From assembly GCF_002025665.1 (NCBI RefSeq), contig NZ_CP018786.1, positions 4,216,001 through 4,280,000 on the forward strand: a DNA stretch of 64,000 bases, read 5' to 3'. Position numbers and translations under genes: made by a program. How positions within the stretch are numbered: position 1 is the stretch's first letter; every line of letters begins with the position of its first letter. Positions 1 to 9,370 of the stretch are shown here, piece after piece. The notes below the pieces were generated by a model, which worked only from the letters and a program-made list of their open reading frames with translations, was not told where the DNA came from and did not search any database. The stretch comes from Chryseobacterium indologenes (lineage in GTDB: Bacteria > Bacteroidota > Bacteroidia > Flavobacteriales > Weeksellaceae).

Positions 1-7
1 TCAGTTT

Positions 8-15
8 TACTTTTG
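8..15 (+). promoter_or_regulatory. Bacteroidota -7 promoter element for mgtC-mgtA
   Basis: TACTTTTG matches the Bacteroidota sigma-ABfr -7 consensus TAnnTTTG exactly. The -33 element would lie before the window. Transcription would start near base 21 and give a leader of roughly 110 nt before mgtC. Confidence 0.5.
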
Positions 16-70
16 CACAGTAAAAAATAAAGCATATGGACTCTGATCCTTACAGTAATTATCAATCTTA

Positions 71-115
71 AAAGCTTTAGTTGTACTCACTTTTCCCGTA
101 CAGCTGAAAAGCTTT
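71..115 (+). promoter_or_regulatory. Leader hairpin before mgtC
   Basis: Bases 71-86 pair with 98-115 to form a 16-bp stem with two G-U pairs and a 2-nt bulge (109-110), closing an 11-nt loop (87-97). It sits inside the predicted 5' leader and ends 18 nt before the mgtC start. There is no T-run after it, so it is not a simple terminator. A role in magnesium-responsive control is inference from the two downstream genes. Confidence 0.45.
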
Positions 116-133
116 ATAACAACAGGAAAAGTT

Positions 134-832
134 ATGAATACATTAGAATTTACTCTTCGTCTCCTTACCGCATTTGCTCTGGGTGCCAGCATTGGCTTTG
201 AAAGACAATGGCGTCAGAAAAGTGCCGGTCTCCGTACCAACACTTTGGTATGTCTTGGCTCCGCAGCATTCGTTCTTCTTTCTATCAGGATTGGAGGCGA
301 TGCTACAGGCAGAATAGCTTCTTATATCGTAAGCGGAATTGGTTTTTTAGGTGGAGGCGTTATCATGAAAGATGGTCTTACCGTGAGAGGACTCAATACC
401 GCTGCTACCATCTGGTGTTCCGCATCTGTAGGAGCTCTCAGTGCTATGGGATTTCCCGTAGAAGCAGCTATTACCAGCGGATTTATTATTCTCACACATA
501 TGATCCTTCGTCCTCTAGGTGTCAAGCTGGGCAACAATATCAACAGCAGAAACCATTATACAGAATACCTTCTCAGCATCAAATGCAAAAGTGAAGTAGA
601 AAATCACGTCCGTGTACAACTGATGCAGTCTCTGAGCGGAAATGATAAAGTATTACTGAAATCTCTTACCAGCGATGACAATGGTCTGCCTGAAAACGCC
701 ATCATTACAGCGGAAGTTCATGCTTCTACACCACAGGACAGTTTCATGGAAAAAACAGCCAGCAGACTTACGATTGAAGATAAAGTCATCAAAGTAAGCT
801 GGGAAATTATAGGTACCGAAAACGATTTGTAA
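134..832 (+). CDS. MgtC/SapB family membrane protein
   Basis: The protein has 232 residues. Its N-terminal half is a hydrophobic MgtC domain with the family motifs GASIGFERQWR (about 17-27), GIGFLGGGVIMKDG (68-81) and GLNTAATIWCSASVGA (86-101). The C-terminal part (about 145-232) is soluble and resembles the ACT-like regulatory domain of long MgtC proteins. MgtC proteins help bacteria grow at low magnesium, and in Salmonella MgtC acts on the F1Fo ATPase; that activity is not shown here. mgtA follows after 24 bp, so the two are probably one operon read from the promoter at 8-15. Confidence 0.92.
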   Translation: MNTLEFTLRLLTAFALGASIGFERQWRQKSAGLRTNTLVCLGSAAFVLLSIRIGGDATGRIASYIVSGIGFLGGGVIMKDGLTVRGLNTAATIWCSASVGALSAMGFPVEAAITSGFIILTHMILRPLGVKLGNNINSRNHYTEYLLSIKCKSEVENHVRVQLMQSLSGNDKVLLKSLTSDDNGLPENAIITAEVHASTPQDSFMEKTASRLTIEDKVIKVSWEIIGTENDL

Positions 833-856
833 CATGTAAAAACAACCTTTGAAGCG

Positions 857-3529
857 ATGTTAAGAAAATCTTCAAACAAAAATCTCAATTCTGCCTCTCT
901 TGTAAAATTAAAAGAAGCTGCAGCCGAGAATGAAAAAATGGTGTATGCCCTACTGGAAACCTCAGAAGAAGGACTCAGCGAAAACACCGTAAAAGACCGT
1001 CTGAAAATGTATGGTAAAAATGAAATAGCTACCCAAAAAGCGCCCTCATGGGTAAAACAGTTTGCTCATTCTTTTTTTAATCCATTTAATTATATCTTGG
1101 CATGTATTGCCATCATTTCCTTATTTATTGATGCTATTCTTGTACCTGCCGGTGAAAAAGATTTCAGTACCAGTATTATTATTTCGCTGATGCTGCTCTT
1201 TAGTACAGTTTTAAGATTTATTCAGGAATTCCGAAGTAACAAAGCGGCAGAAGCATTAAAGAAGATGGTAAAGACAAGCTGTCTCACCAAAAGAAAATTT
1301 AATGAAAGTGAAGAAATAGAAATCACCGAAATTGTCCCCGGAGATATTGTCATGCTGTCTGCAGGTGATATGGTTCCGGCCGACTGCAGGATTCTTAAAA
1401 GCAAAGATCTTTTCATCAGCGAATCCATCCTGACGGGAGAAGCACTTCCGGTTGAGAAAAATGCATTTCCTATCAAAGATGCCAAAGACCGCAATCCTCT
1501 CAGCTTTCTGAATATATGCTTTATGGGTACCAATGTGGTAAGCGGATCAGCAACGGTTGTTGTAGCCAATACAGGTATTTTCACCTACTTAGGAAGCATC
1601 AGCAGAAGCCTGATTTCTAAAAGACCTGAAACTGCTTTTGATATAGGAGTGAATAAAGTAAGCTATCTGCTGATCAGATTTATGCTGATCATGACTCCTG
1701 TTATTTTCCTGATCAACGGATTGATAAAAGGAGACTGGATGCAGGCACTGTTATTCGCCATTGCTGTAGCGGTAGGATTGACACCTGAAATGCTTCCTAT
1801 GATTGTTACCGCTAATCTCGCTAAAGGTGCAGTCAATATGAGTAAAAAGAAAGTGATTGTTAAAAGACTCAATGCCATTCAGAATATCGGAGCTATGGAT
1901 ATTTTGTGTACGGATAAAACAGGAACCCTTACGCTGGACAAAATTGTATTGGAAACCCACCTCAACGTTCGTGGTATTGAAGATGATGAAGTACTGAAGT
2001 GGGGTTATCTCAACAGTTTCCACCAAACCGGTCTTAAAAATTTATTAGATCAGGCTGTTCTCGATCATGCTGAAGTTCACAATCTGATGAAAGCAGATGA
2101 ATTGTATCAAAAAGTGGATGAAATTCCCTTTGATTTTGAAAGAAGAAGAATGTCTGTCATTCTGAATACCTCCAAAGGAAAACATCTTATGATCTGCAAA
2201 GGAGCAGTAGAAGAAATGCTTCCTTTATGTCAATATGCCTTAGATCCTGGAGACGATCGCAGTCTGCATGTCGAGAATGACAATAATGTTCCGTTGGATG
2301 ATCTTATGAAACAGCAGATTATCAGAATGTCCGAAAAGCTGAATGCTGAAGGACTTCGTGTATTACTAATTGCCATCCGTGAATTTGAAGGGGATCACCC
2401 ATTGAATTATTCTGTTGCTGATGAGAATAGGCTTACCCTTACAGGATTTATGGGATTTCTTGATCCGGCAAAACCCTCTGCAGAGCCAAGCATCAAAGCT
2501 TTACACAAACTTGGCGTAGAAGTGAAAGTAGTAACAGGAGATAACGATATTGTGGCTAAAAAAATATGCCATGATGTAGGAATTCCTATCAATACCATTA
2601 TGCTTGGTGATGAAATGGAACATCTTAGTGATGATGAACTTCGAAAGGATATGGATCTCTATTCTGTTTTTGCTAAGGTAAGTCCGTTACAAAAACAACG
2701 CATTGTAAAAATATTAAGATCGAAAGGTCACACCGTTGGTTTTATGGGTGACGGAATTAATGATGCAGCAGCCATCAAGGAAGCAGATGTCGGAATTTCT
2801 GTTGATACAGGAGCAGACATTGCCAAAGAAAGTGCGGATATCATCCTGTTGGAAAAAGATCTGATGGTCCTTCGAAGCGGAGTGATCTATGGAAGAAGAA
2901 CTTTCGGGAATATTGTCAAGTATATAAAAATGACGGCCAGCAGCAACTTCGGAAATATGTTCAGTATGATCGGGGCCAGTGCATTGCTTCCGTTTCTGCC
3001 TATGCTTCCACTGCAGATTCTGACACAGAATTTACTGTATGATGTATCGCAATCCTCCATTCCATGGGATACAATGGATAAAGACTTTCTGGAAAAACCG
3101 AAAAAATGGGAAGCAGCAAGCATCAAAAAATTCATGCTGTATATAGGTCCTTTGAGTTCCATTTTTGATTATGTGACTTTTGCTGTGATGTTTTTCATTT
3201 TCAAAGCCAATACACCGGAGCAACAAGGTTTATTTCAGACAGGCTGGTTTGTGGAAGGTTTATTATCCCAAACCTTGATTGTTCACATTATCAGAACAAA
3301 AAAAATACCATTTATCCAAAGTTGGGCTGCCACACCGGTAGTTGCTTTAACAAGTTTAATCATGCTGATCGGAATTCTGATTCCCTTCACTCCAATGGCC
3401 GTGTATCTGAAAATGCAGCCTTTACCTCTGAGCTATTTCCCTTATTTATTAGGAATTCTTACAGGATACTGTGTTTTAACCCAGTTTGTGAAACAATGGT
3501 TTATCAGAAAATTCGGGCAGTGGCTTTAG
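857..3529 (+). CDS. mgtA: Magnesium-translocating P-type ATPase
   Basis: This 890-residue P-type ATPase has the usual length of MgtA. Visible parts are an actuator-domain TGEALPVEK near residue 192, the phosphorylation motif DKTGTLT with Asp353, the nucleotide-domain KGAVEEM, and the hinge motif GDGINDAAAIKEADVGI near 631. Several membrane segments lie in the N-terminal third and the C-terminal end. The protein imports Mg2+ into the cytoplasm using ATP. The pairing with mgtC supports magnesium over calcium. No transcription terminator is seen before the metal efflux genes 61 bp downstream, so read-through is possible. Confidence 0.94.
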   Translation: MLRKSSNKNLNSASLVKLKEAAAENEKMVYALLETSEEGLSENTVKDRLKMYGKNEIATQKAPSWVKQFAHSFFNPFNYILACIAIISLFIDAILVPAGEKDFSTSIIISLMLLFSTVLRFIQEFRSNKAAEALKKMVKTSCLTKRKFNESEEIEITEIVPGDIVMLSAGDMVPADCRILKSKDLFISESILTGEALPVEKNAFPIKDAKDRNPLSFLNICFMGTNVVSGSATVVVANTGIFTYLGSISRSLISKRPETAFDIGVNKVSYLLIRFMLIMTPVIFLINGLIKGDWMQALLFAIAVAVGLTPEMLPMIVTANLAKGAVNMSKKKVIVKRLNAIQNIGAMDILCTDKTGTLTLDKIVLETHLNVRGIEDDEVLKWGYLNSFHQTGLKNLLDQAVLDHAEVHNLMKADELYQKVDEIPFDFERRRMSVILNTSKGKHLMICKGAVEEMLPLCQYALDPGDDRSLHVENDNNVPLDDLMKQQIIRMSEKLNAEGLRVLLIAIREFEGDHPLNYSVADENRLTLTGFMGFLDPAKPSAEPSIKALHKLGVEVKVVTGDNDIVAKKICHDVGIPINTIMLGDEMEHLSDDELRKDMDLYSVFAKVSPLQKQRIVKILRSKGHTVGFMGDGINDAAAIKEADVGISVDTGADIAKESADIILLEKDLMVLRSGVIYGRRTFGNIVKYIKMTASSNFGNMFSMIGASALLPFLPMLPLQILTQNLLYDVSQSSIPWDTMDKDFLEKPKKWEAASIKKFMLYIGPLSSIFDYVTFAVMFFIFKANTPEQQGLFQTGWFVEGLLSQTLIVHIIRTKKIPFIQSWAATPVVALTSLIMLIGILIPFTPMAVYLKMQPLPLSYFPYLLGILTGYCVLTQFVKQWFIRKFGQWL

Positions 3530-3590
3530 TACAAAATCCTAGTCATGGATCTATAAAGAAAATTTAAAATAATGGTTATAAATAACTTAT

Positions 3591-4694
3591 ATGAGAAAAA
3601 CAGTCTTAACAATGGTCTTTTTGGCATTGATAACCTCTTGTAAAAATTCCAAAAGTGAAACTCTGCAGGATCAGGATCTCCTTATAAAAAATGATCAGGT
3701 CACTGTTCCGGAAACACATCCTGTTTTCAAAAAAATTAAAACACAAGTCGTTACTGAACAGGAACACAGTGATGGTGTAGTCTCAGCCGGAACCATCCAG
3801 GCAATCCCCAATCATTACGCGGAAATAGCCAGCCCTTTTTCCGGAAGAATTATAAAATCTTTTATTCAGCTTGGACAAAATGTTTCTGCCGGAAGCCCGC
3901 TCTTTGAAATTCTTTCTTCCGACTATTTTTCGGTTCAAAAGGATTATACAGATGCATTGAATGATGTACAGCTTGCAGAAAAAAATTACAGACGCCAGCA
4001 GGATCTTGTCAAACACGGTGTAGGTATTCAGAAAGAACTGGATGAAGCAGACACGGATTTTAAAAATAAAAAAACATCTCTTTCCAATGCCTCTTCTGCT
4101 TTGAAGGTCTACAACAGCAAAGGCGGAGGAATAGGAAGCCCTCTTATTGTAAGAGCGCCCATCAAAGGAGAAATCATTTCTAATAAAATTGTAAACGGCC
4201 AGTATCTGAAAGGAGACGCAGATCCTGTAATGATTATCGCAGAATTATCAAAAGTCTGGATTTCCGGTGACGTAAAGGAAAAAGACATCCGTTTTGTGAA
4301 TACCGGAGATCAGGTTTCTGTAAAAGTAAGTGCCTATCCCGACAGAAATATTACAGGAAAAGTATATCACGTCAATGAAATTGTAGATGAAGATACCCGA
4401 AGTATAAAAGTTCTTATTGAATGTGATAATCCGGACAGAAAACTAAAACCGGGAATGTACGCTACCGTTAATTTTTCCACAACGCCTGAAAAAGCTGTGA
4501 TGATTCCCGTAACCGCTTTAATGCAACAGGACAATTCCCAATATGTATGGGTAAAAACAGGAAAGCATCAATATGCAAAACGCTCAGTGACAACAGGGGA
4601 AACCGACCAGAAAACAGTAAGAATCATTTCAGGATTAAAACCCGGAGAAACCATCATGACGGAAGGAGGAATTTATATGCTTGATGCGAAATAA
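3591..4694 (+). CDS. Heavy-metal RND efflux adaptor (CzcB/CusB type), lipoprotein
   Basis: This 367-residue membrane-fusion protein begins with a signal peptide ending in a lipobox (LITSC, Cys17), so it is probably anchored to the inner membrane. Residues about 75-105 hold the first half of a biotinyl-lipoyl-like fold, followed by an alpha-hairpin (about 110-165) and beta-barrel parts (YDPDR-type region to about 300). It would link the pump at 4721 to the outer-membrane channel at 7806. It has no histidine-rich metal-binding extension, so the metal cannot be read from this protein. Confidence 0.9.
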   Translation: MRKTVLTMVFLALITSCKNSKSETLQDQDLLIKNDQVTVPETHPVFKKIKTQVVTEQEHSDGVVSAGTIQAIPNHYAEIASPFSGRIIKSFIQLGQNVSAGSPLFEILSSDYFSVQKDYTDALNDVQLAEKNYRRQQDLVKHGVGIQKELDEADTDFKNKKTSLSNASSALKVYNSKGGGIGSPLIVRAPIKGEIISNKIVNGQYLKGDADPVMIIAELSKVWISGDVKEKDIRFVNTGDQVSVKVSAYPDRNITGKVYHVNEIVDEDTRSIKVLIECDNPDRKLKPGMYATVNFSTTPEKAVMIPVTALMQQDNSQYVWVKTGKHQYAKRSVTTGETDQKTVRIISGLKPGETIMTEGGIYMLDAK

Positions 4695-4720
4695 TGTAAA
4701 ATGATGCGAAATCAGAAACT

Positions 4721-7700
4721 ATGAAAAAATTACTTACAATCTCTATACAGAAGAGATGGCTCATGCTTGCTCTCTTCCTTTTACTGGGGTTCTTTGGATA
4801 TTATTCCTGGACCAGATTATCCATAGAAGCTTATCCTGATATTGCCGACGTAACTTCCCAGGTGGTAACACAGGTTCCGGGTCTGGCCGCTGAAGAAGTA
4901 GAGCAGCAAATCACCATTCCCTTAGAAAGATCACTGAACGGTCTTCCGGGAATGCATGTAATGCGAAGCAAAAGTACCTTCGGACTTTCCATTATTACTA
5001 TGGTTTTTGATGATGGTATAGATGATTACTGGGCACGCCAGCGTATTCAGGAAAGACTGACAGATGTGGATCTTCCTTATGGTGCACAGCCCGGATTAGA
5101 TCCTCTCACCTCTCCTATTGGCGAAGTGTACCGCTATATTATCGAAAGTAACAACCACAGCCTTCGGGAATTGACGGATTTGCAAAAATTTGTCATCATT
5201 CCCAGGATCAAACAGGTTTCAGGAATTGCTGATGTCACCAATTTCGGGGGAATCACTACCCAGTTTCAGATCGAACTGGATCCACATAAACTTGAACAAT
5301 ATAGCCTTTCCCTGTCAGAAGTAACAGAAACCATTTCCAAAAACAATGTAAGTGCCGGAGGAAGTATGCTTCCCCGTGGAAATCTTGCGTATGTAATCCG
5401 TGGAATAGGTATGGTAAAAGACTTGGATGATCTTGGAAAAATTGTGGTAAAAACACAAAATGGCGTCCCTGTTTTTCTGAATGATGTAGGAACACTGAAA
5501 TACGGAAACCTGGAAAGAAAAGGAATTCTTGGCTACACAGACCGAAAACGTAATTATTCTGAAAGCGTGGAAGGAATTGTTCTTTTACTGAGAGGTCAAA
5601 ACCCTTCACAAGTACTGGAAGGAGTGCATGAAGCGATCGAAGAACTGAATAACGAAACACTGCCTCCCGGTGTAAAGATCCATCCTTTCCTGGATAGAAC
5701 AGACCTTGTTAAAACAACGCTTACGACAGTTTCCCATACCCTTACCGAAGGAATTGTATTGGTTATTATTGTACTGATTGTATTTCTTGGAAGCTGGCGT
5801 GGAGCATTACTGGTAGCGATTACCATTCCGCTTTCTTTGTTATTTGCTTTTATATTAATGCATTTTACCAATATTCCGGCTAACCTTCTTTCACTGGGAG
5901 CTATTGATTTTGGAATCATTGTAGACGGAGCCATCGTCATGCTGGAAACCATTCTGAAGAAAAGAGAAGAAGATTCTGAGGAGACACTGGAAGAAAAAAC
6001 CATTACTCAAAGAGTGATTGAAGTGGCCAAGCCTATTTTCTTTTCAACCATCATTATCATTACTGCCTATCTGCCCTTGTTTGCTTTTGAAAGAGTAGAA
6101 AAAAAATTATTTACCCCAATGGCGTTTACTGTAGGATATGCACTATTGGGAGCACTTGCTGTAGCACTGCTTCTGATCCCAGGATTGGCCTATGTAATCT
6201 ATCGTAAACCACAGAAAATCTATCACAATAAATGGCTGGAAAAACTAAGCATAGCCTACGGAAAAAGCATTGAAAAAATAATGCAGACCCCAAAAAGAGT
6301 GATCATTCCTATTATGATTATCTTAGTTTCTGCCGGAATTCTCTCCTATCATGTGGGAAAAGACTTCCTTCCCGAGCTGGATGAAGGTTCTATATGGCTG
6401 CAGGTACAACTGCCACCCGGGATTTCTTTAGCCAAATCAAAAGAAATGAGTGATACATTACGTGCCAGAACCTTGAAGCATCCCGAAATCACTTATATGA
6501 TGGTTCAGGCAGGACGTAACGATGACGGTACCGACCCGTGGACAGCTTCCCACTTTGAAGTTTCTGTCGGAATAAAACCTTACAGCGAATGGCCAGCCGG
6601 AAAAACAAAAGCAGACCTCATCAAAGAACTGGCAGCTGATTATAAAGATATGCCAGGATTCACCGTAGGTTTCTCACAACCTATGATTGACGGAGTGATG
6701 GATAAAATCTCCGGAGCTCATAGCGAACTGGTAGTAAAAGTATATGGTGAAGATTTTAAAGAAACCAGACGAATTGCAGATAATGTATTGTCTACTTTAA
6801 ATAAAATCCCGGGTTCGGCAGACCTTGCCATAGATCAGGAACCGCCATTGCCTCAATTGCAGATTATTGCCAACAGAGATAAGATTGCTCAGTACGGTTT
6901 GAATGTCGCCGATGTCGCCGATCTCATTGAGGTTGCACTAGGTGGAAAAGCCATTTCCCAGATCTTTATCGGCAATAAGGTCTATGATATTTCATGCCGT
7001 TATACAGAAGACAGCCGTGATACTCCGGATAAAATCGGAAACCTGATGCTTACCTCAGCTTCCGGAGCTAAAATTCCTTTATCTCAGGTAGCAGAAGTGA
7101 AACTGAGTACCGGTGAAAGCACTATTACCAGAGAAATGAATAAACGACATCTTACGGTGAAGCTGAATCTTAGAGGAACGGATCTTTCTTCCTTTTTGAA
7201 AAGTGCACAGGATAAAATTGAAAAAGACATCCAATATGACCATGAAAAATACCAGATCAAATGGGGTGGGCAGTTTGAAAATCAAAACAGAGCCTATTCA
7301 AGATTGGCATTTATTGTTCCTTTGGCATTAGCCATCATGTTCCTGTTATTATATGGTGCATTTGGAGATTTCAGACAGGCTTTGGTACTGATGTCTATTG
7401 TTCCGCTGGCATTATTTGGCGGAATGCTGGCACTCAACATACGGGGAATGTCCTTGAATGTATCTTCGGCAGTAGGATTTATCGCATTGTTCGGGGTTGC
7501 CATTCAGAATGGTGTTATTATGATTTCTCATATCAACGATCTGCGTAAGAAAGGATATGAACTGAAACAGGCTGCCATTAAAGGAGCAAAAGACCGTTTC
7601 AGACCTGTATTGATGACTGCAACGGTGGCTGTAATTGGATTATTCCCAGCTTCACTGGCTACAGGCATCGGTTCGGATGTACAGCGTCCACTGGCAACGG

Positions 7701-7816
7701 TAATTGTCTATGGATTGATGTTCTCTACTATTTTAACACTTTTCGTATTGCCGGCTATTTATTTTATGGCTGAACGCCGCCACGAAAAACAAAATTTGAA
7801 ATCAGATGAAAATTAA
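4721..7816 (+). CDS. Heavy-metal RND efflux pump (CzcA/CusA family)
   Basis: The 1031-residue length and 12-helix RND layout fit the HME family. The fourth transmembrane helix carries DFGIIVDGAIVMLE near residue 396. A DFG..VD pattern here is typical of pumps for divalent ions such as Co, Zn, Cd or Ni, rather than of Cu/Ag pumps, but that rule is from memory and is not proof. The pump takes up ions from periplasm or cytoplasm and passes them to the TolC-like channel using the proton gradient. The gene follows the adaptor by 26 bp and overlaps the channel gene by 11 bp, so the three are one operon. Confidence 0.92.
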   Translation: MKKLLTISIQKRWLMLALFLLLGFFGYYSWTRLSIEAYPDIADVTSQVVTQVPGLAAEEVEQQITIPLERSLNGLPGMHVMRSKSTFGLSIITMVFDDGIDDYWARQRIQERLTDVDLPYGAQPGLDPLTSPIGEVYRYIIESNNHSLRELTDLQKFVIIPRIKQVSGIADVTNFGGITTQFQIELDPHKLEQYSLSLSEVTETISKNNVSAGGSMLPRGNLAYVIRGIGMVKDLDDLGKIVVKTQNGVPVFLNDVGTLKYGNLERKGILGYTDRKRNYSESVEGIVLLLRGQNPSQVLEGVHEAIEELNNETLPPGVKIHPFLDRTDLVKTTLTTVSHTLTEGIVLVIIVLIVFLGSWRGALLVAITIPLSLLFAFILMHFTNIPANLLSLGAIDFGIIVDGAIVMLETILKKREEDSEETLEEKTITQRVIEVAKPIFFSTIIIITAYLPLFAFERVEKKLFTPMAFTVGYALLGALAVALLLIPGLAYVIYRKPQKIYHNKWLEKLSIAYGKSIEKIMQTPKRVIIPIMIILVSAGILSYHVGKDFLPELDEGSIWLQVQLPPGISLAKSKEMSDTLRARTLKHPEITYMMVQAGRNDDGTDPWTASHFEVSVGIKPYSEWPAGKTKADLIKELAADYKDMPGFTVGFSQPMIDGVMDKISGAHSELVVKVYGEDFKETRRIADNVLSTLNKIPGSADLAIDQEPPLPQLQIIANRDKIAQYGLNVADVADLIEVALGGKAISQIFIGNKVYDISCRYTEDSRDTPDKIGNLMLTSASGAKIPLSQVAEVKLSTGESTITREMNKRHLTVKLNLRGTDLSSFLKSAQDKIEKDIQYDHEKYQIKWGGQFENQNRAYSRLAFIVPLALAIMFLLLYGAFGDFRQALVLMSIVPLALFGGMLALNIRGMSLNVSSAVGFIALFGVAIQNGVIMISHINDLRKKGYELKQAAIKGAKDRFRPVLMTATVAVIGLFPASLATGIGSDVQRPLATVIVYGLMFSTILTLFVLPAIYFMAERRHEKQNLKSDEN

Positions 7817-9071
7817 AGTTCATATTATCATATTATCTGTAGTATTGTTTAGTATTACAGGAATAAAGGCACAGGAAAAACAGCTTTTGCCATTCGAAGA
7901 ATACCTGAGCCTTGTCGGAAACAAAAATCTGGGTTATGCTTCTCAGAAGTATAATGTAAGTATGGCTGAAGCTGCTATTCAGACGGCTAATATGTTTCCT
8001 GACCCTCAACTGGAAATGGAAACCACCAATAACGGAGTGAATAAAGATATGGGATATGTGTATGGAGCATCAATTGGCTGGACGCTTGAATTGGGTGGTA
8101 AAAGAAAAGCCCGGGTAAATCTGGCCAGAAACCAATCTGAACTGAGCAAAATACAATTGCAGGATTTCTTCAGAAACCTGCGTGCTGATGCCGGCTTAGG
8201 ATATATTGATGCTTTAAAATCCAAGGCTTTGCTTGAGGTACAGCAGGATTCTTATAAAAATATGCAGCAACTGGCAAAGTCCGACAGTATCCGGTATCGA
8301 CTGGGAACCATATCATTAGTGACTTCCAAACAAAGTAAACTGGAAGCGGCTTCTTTACTCAATGAAGTCTATCAGGCTGAGAGTGCAAAACAACAGACTA
8401 TCACCAGTTTGTCAGTCTTTCTTGGCGACAGCAAGATAACAGACAGAGAGGTGGCCGGAGATTTTAATGCCTTCAACAGAGATTTCAGTATTGACGATCT
8501 AACCTTACAGGCTTTGAATGAAAGAGCCGATTTATTGGCAGCAAGACAAAATACAGAAGTAGCTAAAAGCCAGATCAATCTTGAAAAAGCCAACCGCGCT
8601 ATCGACTTAGGCATCAGTGCAGGAGCGGAACGTCATACAGAAGCAACCAACGAAATTGCACCTTCCCCTACCGTAAATGCTGTAAAAATGGGTATCAGTA
8701 TTCCTTTGAAATTTTCCAACAGAAGAAATGCAGGATTGAAGATTGCAGAAATGGCACATTCTCAGGCAGAAGTTGAATACAAACAAATCGAACAAAGCAT
8801 AAGAGCTGAAGTGATGCAGGCCTATCAGCAATATACAGCAACTCAGAAACAGCTCAGGCAGTTCCAAAACGGAATGCTTTCAGAAGCACAAAGCATCTTG
8901 GAAGGAATCACCTACAGCTATAAAAGAGGAGAAAGCTCTATTCTGGAAGTGCTGAATGCCCAAAGAACTTACAATAATGTCCGAAAAGATTATTATCAGG
9001 CTCTTGCAGATAATGCCGCTGCTTTGATTGAACTTGAACGAAAAGCAGGAATCTGGGATATTCATTTTTAG
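7806..9071 (+). CDS. TolC family outer-membrane channel (CzcC type)
   Basis: The protein has 421 residues with a signal peptide ending at about residue 23 (GIKAQ). The rest shows two repeats of long coiled helices and strands as in TolC/OEP proteins, for example IEQSIRAEVMQAYQQY followed by LSEAQSILEGITYSYKRG. It would be the outer-membrane exit duct of the metal pump. Its ATG lies inside the last codons of the pump gene, which points to translational coupling. Confidence 0.92.
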   Translation: MKIKVHIIILSVVLFSITGIKAQEKQLLPFEEYLSLVGNKNLGYASQKYNVSMAEAAIQTANMFPDPQLEMETTNNGVNKDMGYVYGASIGWTLELGGKRKARVNLARNQSELSKIQLQDFFRNLRADAGLGYIDALKSKALLEVQQDSYKNMQQLAKSDSIRYRLGTISLVTSKQSKLEAASLLNEVYQAESAKQQTITSLSVFLGDSKITDREVAGDFNAFNRDFSIDDLTLQALNERADLLAARQNTEVAKSQINLEKANRAIDLGISAGAERHTEATNEIAPSPTVNAVKMGISIPLKFSNRRNAGLKIAEMAHSQAEVEYKQIEQSIRAEVMQAYQQYTATQKQLRQFQNGMLSEAQSILEGITYSYKRGESSILEVLNAQRTYNNVRKDYYQALADNAAALIELERKAGIWDIHF

Positions 9072-9074
9072 AAA

Positions 9075-9329
9075 GGAAGTGGGAAACTGGAGGATGGAAG
9101 TTTCTGCAATCCGATGGATATATGAAAATCATTTTATTAATTTGGTGACTATATACAATTTTACACCATTGTCATTCTGACGAAGGAAGAATCCTATGTA
9201 AAGTCATTTCACTACGTTACATTCAGAATGACATAGGGTTAACAGGATTAATGTAAAATTGTATATAAATATCAATAATTCTAAAAACACAAATATTACT
9301 TCCAGCTTCAAACTTCCAGCGTCCAACAT
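9075..9329. repeat. GGAAG/CTTCC arms flanking a small inverted-repeat element
   Basis: The left segment 9075-9108 is rich in GGAAG (ggaagtgggaaactggag). The right segment 9299-9329 carries the complementary theme (acttccagcttcaaacttcc). They bracket the element at 9150-9267. A similar pair of arms occurs at 55803-55918, so this is a dispersed family. The 297-bp gap holds no gene. Confidence 0.5.
9150..9267. mobile_element. MITE-like element with 16-bp terminal inverted repeats
   Basis: Bases 9150-9165 (tatatacaattttaca) are the perfect reverse complement of 9252-9267. Inside, 9171-9180 (gtcattctga) is the perfect reverse complement of 9223-9232. The 118-bp unit has no coding capacity. This fits a non-autonomous miniature element or a REP-like palindrome; without other copies the class cannot be fixed. 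Confidence 0.5.
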
Positions 9330-9370
9330 AAAAAAAGCTCTGAAATCAGTTAGACTTCAGAGCTTTTTTT
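9330..9370. terminator. Bidirectional rho-independent terminator
   Basis: The stem AGCTCTGAA/TTCAGAGCT is extended by A and T runs on either side, so it can work on both strands. It overlaps the stop codon of the minus-strand DUF1801 gene and could also stop transcripts from the metal efflux operon. Confidence 0.75.

Noticed and set aside
7..192. 61-codon minus-strand ORF at the window start
   Set aside because: It overlaps the mgtC promoter, leader hairpin and start; the product has no motif.
5256..6003. Two antisense ORFs (134 and 135 codons) inside the metal pump gene
   Set aside because: They are complementary to conserved RND sequence and have no start context, motif or separate promoter.
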